The position numbers and the translations under genes were made by a program. 64,000 nucleotides of DNA, taken from the NCBI RefSeq assembly GCF_014217605.1, contig NZ_CP043639.1:1139501-1203500 (forward strand). Reading direction: 5' to 3'. How positions within the stretch are numbered: the first letter of the stretch is position 1; the number at the start of each line of letters is the position of its first letter. The DNA is from Sphingomonas sp. NBWT7. Lineage in GTDB: Bacteria > Pseudomonadota > Alphaproteobacteria > Sphingomonadales > Sphingomonadaceae. Below, piece after piece: positions 30,238 to 41,508 of the stretch. The notes under the pieces are model-generated. The model ran no database searches, had not been told where the DNA came from, and saw only the letters and a list, made by a program, of their open reading frames with translations.

Positions 30238-30844
30238 TGAAGCGCGCCTCCAGCTTCTCGACCGCCGCGCGGGTCAGCACCAGCGTATCGGCCCGGATGA
30301 TGTCATAAACGTTCGCGCCGACTGCGGGGAGCATGTCGACACCCGGCAGGTTGCTGCCGGCGCGGAAGCCCTCGCCCGTCTCGCCATCGATGACGAGCGT
30401 ACGCTTGCCGGTGCCGAGCGTCGCGAAATGACCCTTCAGTTCCTTGGTCTTGGTGACCTGGAAACCGTCGAGGACGATCAACGAACCCGCCTTGGCATGG
30501 CTCGACAGCGCCATCTTGAGGCCGAGCGCGCGGATTTTCTTGTTCAGCGACGGATTGAAGTCACGAACGCGGGCGCCATGCGCCTTGCCGCCGCCGATGA
30601 AGACGGGAGCGCGACGATCACCGTGACGGGCGACACCGCCGCCCTTCTGACGACCCAGCTTCTTGCCCGAACGGGCGACGTCGGCGCGCTCGCGCGTACC
30701 GCGGGCGGTGCCGCGGCGCTTCTCGAGCTGCCAGGTGACGACGCGGTGCAGGATGTCGGCGCGCGGTTCGAGGCCGAAGACCTCGTCCGACAGCTCGACG
30801 TCCGCCGCTTCGTTCCCGGCGAAGGAGGAAACCTTGACCTTCAC
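30230..30844 (-). CDS. rplD: 50S ribosomal protein L4
   Basis: 204-aa protein lining the exit tunnel. The tunnel loop is read around EVSGSGKK-type sequence here as [20 protein letters not shown], followed by [12 protein letters not shown]. In E. coli L4 represses the S10 operon by binding its leader; whether it does so here is unknown, but see the structured rpsJ-rplC spacer. Confidence 0.97.
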   Translation of the reverse strand: MKVKVSSFAGNEAADVELSDEVFGLEPRADILHRVVTWQLEKRRGTARGTRERADVARSGKKLGRQKGGGVARHGDRRAPVFIGGGKAHGARVRDFNPSLNKKIRALGLKMALSSHAKAGSLIVLDGFQVTKTKELKGHFATLGTGKRTLVIDGETGEGFRAGSNLPGVDMLPAVGANVYDIIRADTLVLTRAAVEKLEARFNG

Positions 30845-30846
30845 GT

Positions 30847-31581
30847 TCAGCCCTCCTGGCCGTCGGTCGCGTCGGTCGCGGGAGCGGCCTCTGCGGTGTT
30901 GCTATTGGCAGCCTTGAGACCGGCCGGGCGCGGCGCATCGGCATGCGGCTTAATCTTCACGGCGTCCTTGACGAACAGCCAGCCGCCCTTCGAGCCGGGC
31001 ACCGAGCCCTTGACGAAGATCAGGCCGCGCGCGACGTCGGTGCCGACGATCTCGAGGTTCTGCTGCGTGCGGTTCTTGTCGCCCATGTGGCCGGCCATCT
31101 TCTTGTTCTTGAAGACGCGACCCGGATCCTGGCGCTGACCGGTCGAACCCAGCGAGCGGTGCGACACCGACACGCCGTGAGTGGCGCGCAGACCGCCGAA
31201 GCCCCAGCGCTTCATGCCGCCGGCAAAGCCCTTGCCCTGCGTGCGACCCTGGATGTCGACGAACTGGCCGGCGACGAAGTGATCGGCCGAAATCTCCGCG
31301 CCGACGTCTAGGAGGTTGTCCTCGGTCACGCGGAATTCGTGCACCACCGCCTTCGGCTCGACCTCGGCCTTGCCGAAGTGGCCACGCTGCGGCTTATTGA
31401 CGTTCTTAGCCTTGGCGACACCTGCGCCAAGCTGGACGGCAGTATAGCCGTCGGTATCTGTTTCGCGGCGAGAGACGACCTGAAGCCCGTCCAGCTGCAG
31501 AACGGTAACCGGCACGTGGCGGCCATCGTCCTGGAACAGGCGGGTCATGCCCATCTTCTTCGCGATCACGCCGGTACGCAT
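30847..31581 (-). CDS. rplC: 50S ribosomal protein L3
   Basis: 244-aa protein near the peptidyl-transferase centre. [20 protein letters not shown] starts it; [19 protein letters not shown] contains the usual methylated-Gln loop and [20 protein letters not shown] follows. A Glu/Ala-rich tail of about 25 residues extends the C-terminus. I place the start at 31581; the longer open frame upstream runs through the spacer and has no L3 similarity. Confidence 0.97.
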   Translation of the reverse strand: MRTGVIAKKMGMTRLFQDDGRHVPVTVLQLDGLQVVSRRETDTDGYTAVQLGAGVAKAKNVNKPQRGHFGKAEVEPKAVVHEFRVTEDNLLDVGAEISADHFVAGQFVDIQGRTQGKGFAGGMKRWGFGGLRATHGVSVSHRSLGSTGQRQDPGRVFKNKKMAGHMGDKNRTQQNLEIVGTDVARGLIFVKGSVPGSKGGWLFVKDAVKIKPHADAPRPAGLKAANSNTAEAAPATDATDGQEG

Positions 31582-31892
31582 GATCCGTTGCTCCTCAACA
31601 GAGGCACCCACGGGCCCATCCCGGGGGTGCTTGCGACGCTGCCCGGGGGAAGCGCCAACGTGGCGGCGAACGAAGCGACGCTCCATCCACCACCATCAGC
31701 CCGAGAATGCGAAGCGCGCCCCCGTCCCGGGCTGCTGCCTCTCGAGAGAGGCGGACGGGAGACGCTGTCCCAGCTGCACGCAGCTGGCGGTATCTCTTGC
31801 TCTAGGTGCCCTCGTCGGGTGCCTAGCCGTTCCCTCACCTGCGGGAACGACAAACCCGCGGGACGCAACGTCGACCGCGGGGATGCGCGCTC
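31582..31892 (-). other. Long structured spacer between rpsJ and rplC, possible RNA regulatory leader
   Basis: A 311-nt gap, unusual between these two genes, with no coding frame of its own. It has four consecutive inverted repeats within 112 nt: GCCTCTC/GAGAGGC (31737-31752), CCAGCTG/CAGCTGG (31770-31787), CTAGG..CCC/GGG..CCTAG (31802-31826) and GTTCCC/GGGAAC (31829-31848). Such clustering suggests a folded leader RNA ahead of rplC-rplD. Function is not established. Confidence 0.5.
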
Positions 31893-32201
31893 TTAGGCGA
31901 GCTTGATCTCGACGTCAACGCCCGCCGCGAGGTCGAGCTTCATCAGCGCGTCGACGGTCTGCGGGGTCGGCTGCACGATGTCGAGCATGCGCTTGTAGGT
32001 GCGCACCTCGAACTGCTCGCGGCTCTTCTTGTCGACGTGGGGGCCACGGTTGACCGTGAACTTCTCGATACGCGTCGGAAGCGGGATAGGACCGCGGATA
32101 AGGGCACCGGTACGTCGGGCGGTGTCGGCGATGTCGCCGGTCGCCTGGTCGAGCACGCGATGATCGAACGCCTTCAGGCGAATGCGGATGTTGCTGTCCA
32201 T
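31893..32201 (-). CDS. rpsJ: 30S ribosomal protein S10
   Basis: 102-aa protein of the 30S head, also a transcription antitermination partner of NusB. It starts [19 protein letters not shown], and contains [20 protein letters not shown] and [15 protein letters not shown]. First gene of the S10 group; the chosen ATG matches the family, and in-frame sequence upstream is not conserved. Confidence 0.98.
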   Translation of the reverse strand: MDSNIRIRLKAFDHRVLDQATGDIADTARRTGALIRGPIPLPTRIEKFTVNRGPHVDKKSREQFEVRTYKRMLDIVQPTPQTVDALMKLDLAAGVDVEIKLA

Positions 32202-32291
32202 AATCCCTACCGATGCGAAAGAGCGGGCCACGTGAACGCGGCTCTTGCTGTTCAGAAACTGTGCGAGGCGCGGGCTGTAACCGCGCCTTCA

Positions 32292-32336
32292 TAAAAAGGC
32301 AACCGCCCGGCGCACGCTAAGGCGCACCGGGCGGCA
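32292..32336 (-). terminator. Intrinsic terminator after tuf
   Basis: On the minus strand, downstream of tuf, a GC-rich stem built from GCCGCCCGGTGCGCC and GCGTGCGCCGGGCGG with a short loop is followed by TTGCCTTTTTAT. It separates the str unit (rpsL-rpsG-fusA-tuf) from the S10 unit. Confidence 0.8.
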
Positions 32337-32371
32337 GCTTTTGCGGCGAACCGCAGACCTGAAGTCAGATC

Positions 32372-33568
<1,197 letters not shown>

Positions 33569-33627
33569 TGTATCCCTACCTTCTGGATTTCCACTGGAGC
33601 CGCACGAGGACTCACCGTGACGGCGGG

Positions 33628-33656
33628 CCCATAGCGGCTGAATTACGGTTTCGCAA
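33628..33656 (-). promoter_or_regulatory. Candidate promoter for tuf
   Basis: On the minus strand TTGCGA (33656-33651), a 17-nt spacer and TATGGG (33633-33628), 60 nt before the tuf start. Moderate match to consensus; supported mainly by its place in a long spacer inside an otherwise continuous operon. A separate 10-bp hairpin (33777-33799) follows the fusA stop. Confidence 0.35.
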
Positions 33657-33807
33657 ACCCTGCGTTCTCACAGGGCCGGCTTCAATATTCCCGCGCGGGG
33701 CGGACGCGGGATCAAGTCTCCGCGTCGTCGGACGGGTTCGGCGGTGCCGACCCGCCGGCCGGCCTTTCGGCGAGGTGGGGCCAAGTTGGACTTGACCCCT
33801 GCCCGCC

Positions 33808-35901
<2,094 letters not shown>

Positions 35902-35998
35902 GATCGGGCTTCCTTAGCGATGTGGGGAGCAGGCCCACGGCCGGCTCCCCACGATATAGTTTACCTGCGTGACGCTTCCAAGACGGAAGCAGATGTCA

Positions 35999-36469
35999 CT
36001 ACCAGCGATAGTGGCTGAAGGCGCGGTTCGCTTCCGCCATGCGGTGCGTGTCCTCGCGCTTCTTCACCGCGTTGCCGCGGTTGTTCGATGCGTCGAGCAG
36101 CTCGCCCGACAGACGCGCGTCCATCGTGTTCTCGCTGCGGCCGCGCGCGGCGGTGATCAGCCAGCGGATCGCCAGCGCCTGCGCGCGCTCGGGACGCACC
36201 TCGACCGGCACCTGGTACGTCGCACCACCGACGCGGCGCGAGCGCACTTCGATGCCCGGCTTGATGTTGTTCAGCGCATCGTGGAACACGCCGATCGGCT
36301 CGCGCTTCGCGCGCGCCTCGACCGTGGTCAGCGCGGAATAGACGATGCCCTCGGCGACGGACTTCTTGCCGTCCAGCATCACCGAGTTCATGAACTTCGA
36401 CAGAACCTCATCCCCGTAGACGGGATCAGGCAGGATTTCCCGCTTTTCGGGACGACGACGACGAGCCAT
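35999..36469 (-). CDS. rpsG: 30S ribosomal protein S7
   Basis: 156-aa head-nucleating 16S binder. [19 protein letters not shown] near the start and [20 protein letters not shown] at the end are diagnostic. In E. coli S7 represses the str operon; the 77-nt rpsL-rpsG gap here would be the place for such control, but I cannot show it. Confidence 0.98.
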   Translation of the reverse strand: MARRRRPEKREILPDPVYGDEVLSKFMNSVMLDGKKSVAEGIVYSALTTVEARAKREPIGVFHDALNNIKPGIEVRSRRVGGATYQVPVEVRPERAQALAIRWLITAARGRSENTMDARLSGELLDASNNRGNAVKKREDTHRMAEANRAFSHYRW

Positions 36470-36546
36470 CTGGTATCTTCCTTCTAAACTTCAGCCTTTG
36501 GTGGTCAGCAGCCGATCCCAGCATTCTCGCGGATCGGCGGACCGGC

Positions 36547-36918
36547 TTACTTCGGACGCTTGGCGCCGTACTTGGAGCGGGACTGCTTGCGATCCTTCAC
36601 GCCCTGCGTGTCGAGCACGCCGCGCAGCACGTGGTACCGCACGCCTGGAAGGTCGCGCACACGGCCGCCGCGGATCAGCACCACCGAGTGCTCCTGCAGG
36701 TTGTGGCCCTCGCCCGGAATGTAGCTGATGACTTCGCGCTGGTTGGTCAGGCGGACCTTGGCCACCTTGCGCAGCGCCGAGTTCGGCTTCTTCGGGGTCG
36801 TGGTGTAGACACGGGTGCACACGCCGCGCTTCTGCGGGTTCTGCTCCATCGCAGGGACCTTCGACTTGGCCTTCTGCGGATCGCGGCCCTTGCGGACCAG
36901 CTGGTTAATCGTCGGCAT
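36547..36918 (-). CDS. rpsL: 30S ribosomal protein S12 with Arg at position 88
   Basis: 123-aa decoding-centre protein. [12 protein letters not shown] and [20 protein letters not shown] (K43 present) are standard. The second decoding loop reads [15 protein letters not shown]: residue 88 is Arg (codon CGC, 36655-36657) where E. coli and most bacteria have Lys. Lys-to-Arg at this place gives high-level streptomycin resistance in E. coli and M. tuberculosis. The start at 36918 is family-supported. First gene of the str operon. Confidence 0.98.
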   Translation of the reverse strand: MPTINQLVRKGRDPQKAKSKVPAMEQNPQKRGVCTRVYTTTPKKPNSALRKVAKVRLTNQREVISYIPGEGHNLQEHSVVLIRGGRVRDLPGVRYHVLRGVLDTQGVKDRKQSRSKYGAKRPK

Positions 36919-36979
36919 TGAAGCCTTCACCTTTCATTAGGTTACTTTGCTGGAGCCATAACAGCACTTGGAATACGAA

Positions 36980-37018
36980 AAGGACCAAGGAGCGATCGCG
37001 CGCGACCTCCCGGTCCTT
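36980..37018 (-). promoter_or_regulatory. Hairpin with short T tract in the rpsL leader
   Basis: On the minus strand AAGGACC (37018-37012) pairs with GGTCCTT (36986-36980), helped by GGGAGG/CTCC inside, and is followed by TTCGTATT. It lies between the candidate promoter and rpsL, so it could act as an attenuator of the str operon. Function is inference. Confidence 0.4.
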
Positions 37019-37079
37019 CTAGCATCCAGCAATGTTCAAGCTTGCCCGCGACCGGGCGGACCGGGTGCGAACCGGCGCG

Positions 37080-37108
37080 CCTATACGCCGCGACTGTCCA
37101 ATGGTCAA
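37080..37108 (-). promoter_or_regulatory. Candidate sigma-70 promoter of the str operon
   Basis: On the minus strand TTGACC (37108-37103), an exact 17-nt spacer, then TATAGG (37085-37080). It predicts a leader of roughly 155 nt before rpsL. It is the best promoter match I found in the window. Confidence 0.6.
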
Positions 37109-37159
37109 TGCCGCCACCCCTTAACGGCGCGGCAAGCAAGACGGCGCATAGCACACCCG

Positions 37160-38167
37160 ATGGCCCCGCGACTGCCTCCCGAACCAAGCGTCCCGGCTGC
37201 CCTTGTCGTGGCGGCCGGGCTGCTCGTGCAGACAAATGCGGCGGGATACGATCACTATATAAGAATAGGGGCCGGATCGATCGTAGCAGTCGTGGCCATG
37301 GTGGCGGCGTTCGTGCACCTGACGCGGGTCCTCACGGCTCGCGAACGCACCCTCCCGCCAACGCCGCGCTTGAAGCCGAGCGCGGTGCTCTTGCCCGTTT
37401 CACTCATGTTGGCGGCCTATCTCACGGGGGCCGCCCGGCTGGGTGGCGTCGATGCCGTGTCCGTGGCGATGGGCTTGATGGCACTCGCGGCAGGCGTCGA
37501 CCATCGGCACCGGCCCATGCTCGGCTGGTTGGGCCTCGCCGTCGCTGTGAGGCCCGACGCGCTGGCGATTGCTCCCTTCGTCCTCGCGCTACTAATCCGC
37601 CGACGCGTGCCGATCCGCGAGTGGCCGATCGCCGCGGCTATCTGGCTCGCAGCACGATGGATTACAGTTGCGCCGTCGGCAGACTCGTCAGGGCGTTCGA
37701 TCAAAGCTCTACCGACCCCCGGCCTTTCCACGATCGTCGATCTGCTACCGCCACAAGCGGCCGTCCCGCTTACCGCGGTAATGATGGTAGCGGCCATCGG
37801 CTTTGCATCCGCCTATATAGCGCGCACCACCGTCGCCGTGCTCTCCACGCGGTCGCTGATCGCGTGCGCCGCGCTCTCTCCACTGACCGTCGCCGGGCTG
37901 CTGCCTGGCACCCACGGCAGCGCCTTCCTCCTCGCGAGCCTCGTTGCCCTGGCGATCGCGGCGGCTTGGCCAGACCAGCGAAGCATCGCCACGGCGGCGG
38001 TCTTGCTGGCGGGGTCGGCGCTAGCGGAGGCCAGCGCCGCCGTAGATCAACCTGCGCTTGCCGCATTCGGCGCAATCTGCGTCCTATCCGCCGCGATCGC
38101 TCTTGCCCGGCCGCTGCGCGACGCGCCCGCGAACGACAATTGGTATCCCGCCCGCCTCAGCGCGTAG
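37160..38167 (+). CDS. Multipass membrane protein of unknown function
   Basis: 335-aa protein, mostly hydrophobic, with about eight to ten membrane segments. Features such as GLMALAAGVDHRHRPMLGWL followed by AVAVRPDALAIAPF recall GT-C-type glycosyltransferase membrane cores (a short loop with Arg-Pro-Asp), but there is no decisive motif. The start at 37160 is an inference: the frame is open further upstream, but those residues overlap the str-operon promoter region and are not hydrophobic. Its stop is 6 nt from the end of the convergent hydrolase gene. Confidence 0.6.
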   Translation: MAPRLPPEPSVPAALVVAAGLLVQTNAAGYDHYIRIGAGSIVAVVAMVAAFVHLTRVLTARERTLPPTPRLKPSAVLLPVSLMLAAYLTGAARLGGVDAVSVAMGLMALAAGVDHRHRPMLGWLGLAVAVRPDALAIAPFVLALLIRRRVPIREWPIAAAIWLAARWITVAPSADSSGRSIKALPTPGLSTIVDLLPPQAAVPLTAVMMVAAIGFASAYIARTTVAVLSTRSLIACAALSPLTVAGLLPGTHGSAFLLASLVALAIAAAWPDQRSIATAAVLLAGSALAEASAAVDQPALAAFGAICVLSAAIALARPLRDAPANDNWYPARLSA

Positions 38168-38173
38168 CGCGGC

Positions 38174-39181
38174 TCAGCGGATCGTCGTCAGCAACGTCTG
38201 TTCGAAGCGCGCGGGATCCTCGACCTGCGGAGAGTGACCCAGCCCGTCTAGCCGGACCAGCGTTCCTTTCGGCATCTTGCGCACCGCCTCGGGCGCGACC
38301 AAAGGGATGGCACGCAGGAACTGCCGCAAGGACGCGGGAACCTGCTGGCGCCCGAACGCCGTCTTGTCGAGAGTCCCGACGATCACCGTCGTCGGCGGCT
38401 TCAGCCGGTACAGCTCGTGTGCGACGGGCTGCGTCTTGATCATCTCGCTCGTCTTCGCATGCGCGAGCGCAACGGTATCGCGCCCCTGCCCGGCGTACAT
38501 GCCGGACGCCATCCACACCCAACGATCGTACGACGGCTTCCATGTGCCGTGGTAGTAATTCTCCTGCTGATACGCCTTGATCGACGCGTAAGTCGTCTTC
38601 TTCTCACCCGCCCACAACGTATCGACGTCGAGATACGGCAGCCCTTCCTCGGAGCGATCGACGAGACCAAGAGGATTGACGAGCACGAGCCGGTCGACCG
38701 CGTCCGGGAACATGATCGCGTAACGCATCGCGAGCATGCCACCCATCGAATGCCCAACCATCGTCGCGCGCGTCACCCCGCGCGAGGCGAGCAGGCGCCG
38801 CGTGTTGTTCGCCAGCATTTCGAAACTGTATTGCGCCGCCCGCGGCTTCGACGATTTGCAGAAGCCGATCTGGTCAGGAACGATCACGCGATAGCCCGCC
38901 TGCGTCAGCGCCCGCGTGCTCGATTCCCACGTGGCGCCGCAGAAATTCTTGCCATGCAGCAACACCACCGTACGCCCGTTGGGGCGCGGCGCGGCGATAT
39001 CCATGAAGCTCATCGTCGCCGGCTGGCCGACGACGTCGAGCGTCATCGTCTGCACCGGCCACGGATAGGTGAAGCGTTCGAGGTTGGGGCCGAAATCAGG
39101 GCCGGCGCCATATTGCTGCGTCGCCACCGTACCGCCGACCGCCAGCGCCAAGGCCACCAATCCCGCCGCCTGTCCTATCAC
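38174..39181 (-). CDS. Exported alpha/beta hydrolase
   Basis: 335-aa serine hydrolase. A signal peptide or membrane anchor covers about residues 1-21. VVLLHGKNFCGATWE forms the oxyanion region, S145 in GHSMGGML is the nucleophile, GTLDKTAFG probably holds the acid, and LGHSPQVEDP the catalytic His. Two Cys (C81, C108) near the active site may pair in the periplasm. Substrate unknown; esterase or haloalkane-like activities are possible. Confidence 0.85.
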   Translation of the reverse strand: MIGQAAGLVALALAVGGTVATQQYGAGPDFGPNLERFTYPWPVQTMTLDVVGQPATMSFMDIAAPRPNGRTVVLLHGKNFCGATWESSTRALTQAGYRVIVPDQIGFCKSSKPRAAQYSFEMLANNTRRLLASRGVTRATMVGHSMGGMLAMRYAIMFPDAVDRLVLVNPLGLVDRSEEGLPYLDVDTLWAGEKKTTYASIKAYQQENYYHGTWKPSYDRWVWMASGMYAGQGRDTVALAHAKTSEMIKTQPVAHELYRLKPPTTVIVGTLDKTAFGRQQVPASLRQFLRAIPLVAPEAVRKMPKGTLVRLDGLGHSPQVEDPARFEQTLLTTIR

Positions 39182-39241
39182 CGTCCCACCTTCCGCTATC
39201 GTAACGAACGGGCGCGCGTTAACCGTGACGGCGACGGATTG

Positions 39242-39592
39242 CTATTCCTCGAGTGGATCGTGCCCCCAGTTCATCAGTGAATAGCGCCAGTCGCTATGCT
39301 CCTTGTCCTTCGACGGCCCGCCCTGCGCGAGGTGTCGGTTAACGTAGCTGACGACCTTCTTCATGTGCGCGTAATCGTCGTCGGTGAGATCCGCCTTCTT
39401 CTTGCGCTTGATCTCAACGATGCGGCGGCCCGACGCATGCCCGACGCTCTCGCCGCCCGACTTGCCATCATCGCCCTTCCAGCCGACACGCTTCGAATCG
39501 TCGCTGTCGAGGAACTTTTCGAGCGTTGCCGGCGCCATGTTCACCGCATCCTTGAAGTCGTCGTAGATCTTTTCCTTGTCGTTGTCGGCCAT
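39242..39592 (-). CDS. DUF3140 domain-containing protein
   Basis: 116-aa small hydrophilic protein: DDFKDAVNMAPATLEKFLDS, then SVGHASGRRIVEIKRKKKAD and MKKVVSYVNRHLAQGG. This matches the DUF3140 layout as I know it; the function is unknown, and the highly charged sequence suggests DNA or protein binding. I take the ATG at 39592 (MADNDKEKI); eight more residues could be added upstream. Confidence 0.75.
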   Translation of the reverse strand: MADNDKEKIYDDFKDAVNMAPATLEKFLDSDDSKRVGWKGDDGKSGGESVGHASGRRIVEIKRKKKADLTDDDYAHMKKVVSYVNRHLAQGGPSKDKEHSDWRYSLMNWGHDPLEE

Positions 39593-39736
39593 CGGTGTGT
39601 CTCCTTGCGACAACAACCGATCACCTCACCGCAGGTTCAGCCGACGCGGTTGCGCCACGCAAGAAAGTACACCGTAGGCCAGGTCCTTCATGCCCCTAGC
39701 GATCGTATGACGCACGGCGCGGCGACCGCCCTACCC

Positions 39737-40492
39737 TCAAGCTGCGCGCAGTCTCCACCGGCTCAGCGCCTCGTAATCGTCGCGGCAGGCGTCCGCGACG
39801 CGGGCCAGCGCGTCCGGCAAGCTGGGCGCGTCCTGCTCGGCACCCCCGAACCCGGTCGACGCCTCGACGCGGCCGTACCAATGCGCCGCCCAAATCCCGT
39901 CGTCCGGGTGCCGTCCCGCCGGCCAGGCGAGCATCGCGTCGTCCCACGCGATGCCCAACGCCGCGCACAGGCGGCGAAGCGTGTCCGCGGGGTCGCGCAG
40001 CACGTCGGCGGAGTCGATGACCGGCGGCGCATGACCGATACGGTCGGCCTCGCGCTCGAACAACGCGCGCTGTTCGGCGACACCCAGATCCGCCGGCGTC
40101 ACACTCTCGCGCTTCGCAGCGTAAGACGCCGCCATGCGCACCGGATCGCGGATCAGAAACGCGTGGACGACGCCGCGCAGATCGTCGGGCGCGATCGGCC
40201 CGACCATGTGGTGCGGCATGTGCTTCTGGTACCACACCGTCGCATCGCGGGGTGCCGGCCCAGCCAGCGTATCGGCGACCGAGCGCCAGTCGCAATCCAT
40301 GCTCGCGATCACCGCATCGCGCATCGGATGGTCCGCGCCGCTCTCGCGCAGGAAGCAGCCGTAGAACGGCTCGTCACTCACCGCGCAGTCGGCGCGCGAC
40401 GAGAAGCTGCGCATCATCGCGGTCGAGATGTTGCGCGGGCCGGACCACATCGCGATGCGGCGCGGCGCGGCGCCCTCCGAACCGTCGCTCAT
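39737..40492 (-). CDS. Sulfotransferase-like P-loop protein
   Basis: 251-aa protein with an N-terminal PAPS-loop-like motif IAMWSGPRNISTAMMRSF (residues 13-30), and a second conserved segment FLIRDPVRMAASYAAKRES that resembles the 3'-phosphate-binding part of sulfotransferases. The C-terminal helical region is typical for the WSGPRN group. The acceptor is unknown. Its ATG overlaps the stop of the aminotransferase gene by 4 nt, so the two products are made together. Confidence 0.75.
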   Translation of the reverse strand: MSDGSEGAAPRRIAMWSGPRNISTAMMRSFSSRADCAVSDEPFYGCFLRESGADHPMRDAVIASMDCDWRSVADTLAGPAPRDATVWYQKHMPHHMVGPIAPDDLRGVVHAFLIRDPVRMAASYAAKRESVTPADLGVAEQRALFEREADRIGHAPPVIDSADVLRDPADTLRRLCAALGIAWDDAMLAWPAGRHPDDGIWAAHWYGRVEASTGFGGAEQDAPSLPDALARVADACRDDYEALSRWRLRAA

Positions 40493-41409
40493 CCCAGCTC
40501 GCGCTCCACCGCTTCGCGGTACAGACCCTGCAGCCGCTCGACCATCGGGCCGCGATCGGTACCGATCACCCGCCCGTCGATCGCGCCGATCGGGGCGAGC
40601 CCGGCGAACGTCCCCGTAGTGAACGCCTCGTCAGCGCCGTAGACGTCGGTCAGCGAGAAGTTGCGCTCATACGTCGGGATGCCCGCTGCGCGCGCCGTCT
40701 CGACGACGATCCGCCGCGTGATCCCGTCGAGGCAATAGTCGCCGGTTGACGTCCACACTTCGCCGTTGCGAACGATGAAGAAGTGCGTCGAATTGCACGT
40801 CGCGACGAAGCCGTGCGGGTCGAGCATCAGCGCCTCGTCGGCCCCCGCCTGCGCCGCTTGGATGCAGGCGGTGATGCAGTTGAGCTTGGAATGCGAATTG
40901 AGCTTGGGATCCTGTACGTCGGGGTAGCCGCGACGGACGTGCACCGTGAACAGGTTAAGCATCCGCGTGGCGGTGCCCGCCGCCGGGCTCTTCCACTCCG
41001 GGATCAGCACGATCGTCGCCGGCGAGATCACCACCCGCGGATCTTGATAGGGGGTGGAACGGATCCCGCGCGTCACCATCAGGCGGATGTGTACCCCGTC
41101 GCCGCCCATGTCGTTGGCGTCGAGCACCCGGCGCAGCCGCCCGGCCAGCTCGTCGCGGGAGATGCCTATGTCGAGCATGATCGCCTTGGCGCCCTGCCAC
41201 AGCCGATCGAGATGGCGGTCGAGAAAGGCGATCTGGCCGCCGTAGACGCGCAAGCCCTCCCACACGCCGTCGCCGAGCATGAAGCCCGAATCGAACACCG
41301 ACACCTTCGCCTCGGGGCGGCGGAACAGCTCGCCGTTGACGTCGATCAGCACATCGTCGTTGCGCGGATCGGGCGTGAAAACGTGGGTGCCGGTGGCGTG
41401 ATCGGTCAT
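40489..41409 (-). CDS. Class IV aminotransferase, branched-chain or D-amino-acid type
   Basis: 306-aa PLP enzyme of fold type IV. The catalytic Lys is K175 in NSHSKLNCITA; other family motifs are FDSGFMLGDGVWEGLRVY and EALMLDPHGFVATCNSTHFF. IlvE-like transamination of branched-chain amino acids and D-amino-acid transamination cannot be told apart from this. There are no ilv genes around it. Annotation starts at ATG 41409 (MTDHATGTHV); about 26 upstream residues in frame are not conserved. It overlaps the sulfotransferase-like gene (ATGA). Confidence 0.85.
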   Translation of the reverse strand: MTDHATGTHVFTPDPRNDDVLIDVNGELFRRPEAKVSVFDSGFMLGDGVWEGLRVYGGQIAFLDRHLDRLWQGAKAIMLDIGISRDELAGRLRRVLDANDMGGDGVHIRLMVTRGIRSTPYQDPRVVISPATIVLIPEWKSPAAGTATRMLNLFTVHVRRGYPDVQDPKLNSHSKLNCITACIQAAQAGADEALMLDPHGFVATCNSTHFFIVRNGEVWTSTGDYCLDGITRRIVVETARAAGIPTYERNFSLTDVYGADEAFTTGTFAGLAPIGAIDGRVIGTDRGPMVERLQGLYREAVERELG

Positions 41410-41508
41410 CGCAATCTCCTGATGTTTCGTCACGCCCCGGCTGCGGGCGTCAAGGTTGGCTTCCGATCCGGCTCCGATACGCGCCATCGGACCGGTCGGT
41501 GCGCGCGA

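Noticed and set aside
36968..37159. N-terminal extension of the multipass membrane protein
   Set aside because: The in-frame sequence overlaps the rpsL promoter and hairpin and is not hydrophobic; ATG 37160 is preferred.
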